13,649 nucleotides of DNA from JBLHIK01 sp047614005 (GTDB lineage: Bacteria; Patescibacteriota; Minisyncoccia; Phycocordibacterales; UBA1006), in NCBI GenBank assembly GCA_047614005.1, contig JBLHIK010000017.1, forward strand, positions 1 through 13,649, read 5' to 3'. Within the stretch, counting starts at the first letter, position 1; every line of letters begins with the position of its first letter. This document shows, one piece after another, positions 13,601 to 13,649 of this stretch. Position numbers and translations under genes: made by a program. The notes beneath the pieces were generated by a model. The model did no database searches. It was not told where the DNA came from and saw nothing but the letters and a program-made list of their open reading frames with translations.

Positions 13601-13609
13601 ATTATACCA
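13601..13609 (-). promoter_or_regulatory. extended -10 promoter of the DUF3750-like gene
   Basis: TGGTATAAT on the minus strand, 7 bases before the ATG at 13593; a leaderless arrangement. Confidence 0.65.
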
Positions 13610-13613
13610 CAAT

Positions 13614-13647
13614 AATAAAAACAACACCTTTTGGTGTTATTTTTATT
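13614..13647. terminator. bidirectional terminator at the right edge
   Basis: AACACC / GGTGTT with loop TTTT, extended past one C-A mismatch by an A/T stem. On the plus strand it ends in a T run. It probably closes a gene lying beyond the window, and its left arm runs close to the DUF3750-like promoter. Confidence 0.7.
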
Positions 13648-13649
13648 GT

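Noticed and set aside
1..13649. Alternative genetic code (TGA or TAG reassigned)
   Set aside because: nrdA and the DUF192 gene end naturally in TAG, other genes in TAA, and no conserved reading frame runs through an in-frame stop.

Overview
This window is most consistent with a member of the Candidate Phyla Radiation (Patescibacteria, Parcubacteria-like). That is an inference from four things: low G+C, housekeeping genes interleaved with small envelope proteins, contracted forms of universal proteins (a SecA with a short scaffold and no zinc ligands, a DnaE ending after its OB fold), and almost no Shine-Dalgarno sequences. The code is standard: TAA, TAG and TGA all end genes here. There are no insertion sequences, tRNAs, rRNAs or CRISPR arrays.

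Layout, left to right. At positions 1-18 a minus-strand gene begins and runs off the window. It diverges from dnaE (139-3342, +), the replicative polymerase alpha subunit. A small helical ORF (3433-3711, +) follows, with its own promoter and terminator. The intergenic stretch 3712-3963 holds a one-mismatch match to the bacterial parS centromere and two further inverted repeats. Then, on the minus strand, come a membrane-anchored lysozyme-like protein (3964-4611) and secA (4723-7284). A 460-base gene-free region (7285-7744) follows; it is full of inverted repeats, with two minus-strand promoters and a probable small structured RNA. Next are the RNase P RNA gene rnpB (about 7745-8120, -) and a divergent small membrane protein (8207-8431, +). 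The right part is a minus-strand ribonucleotide reductase operon, nrdA-nrdB (12293 to 8480), preceded by a DUF192 protein (12572-13030) and a DUF3750-like protein (13114-13593).

How the genes fit together. dnaE and nrdAB supply DNA synthesis and its precursors. secA and the two or three exported or anchored proteins serve the envelope. rnpB processes tRNA. Transcription units are short and mostly closed by strong, often bidirectional, hairpin terminators.

The most notable observations are: (1) a repeated promoter-start arrangement, TGnTATAnT about 6-8 bases before ATG, implying leaderless mRNAs for most first genes; (2) an NrdB whose radical tyrosine is Phe and whose first metal ligand is Glu, as in Chlamydia-type class Ic; (3) a SecA tail that looks like a SEC-C motif stripped of its cysteines; (4) the parS-like site; (5) the structured region 7353-7580; (6) a perfect Shine-Dalgarno in front of a two-codon start-stop ORF upstream of nrdA.
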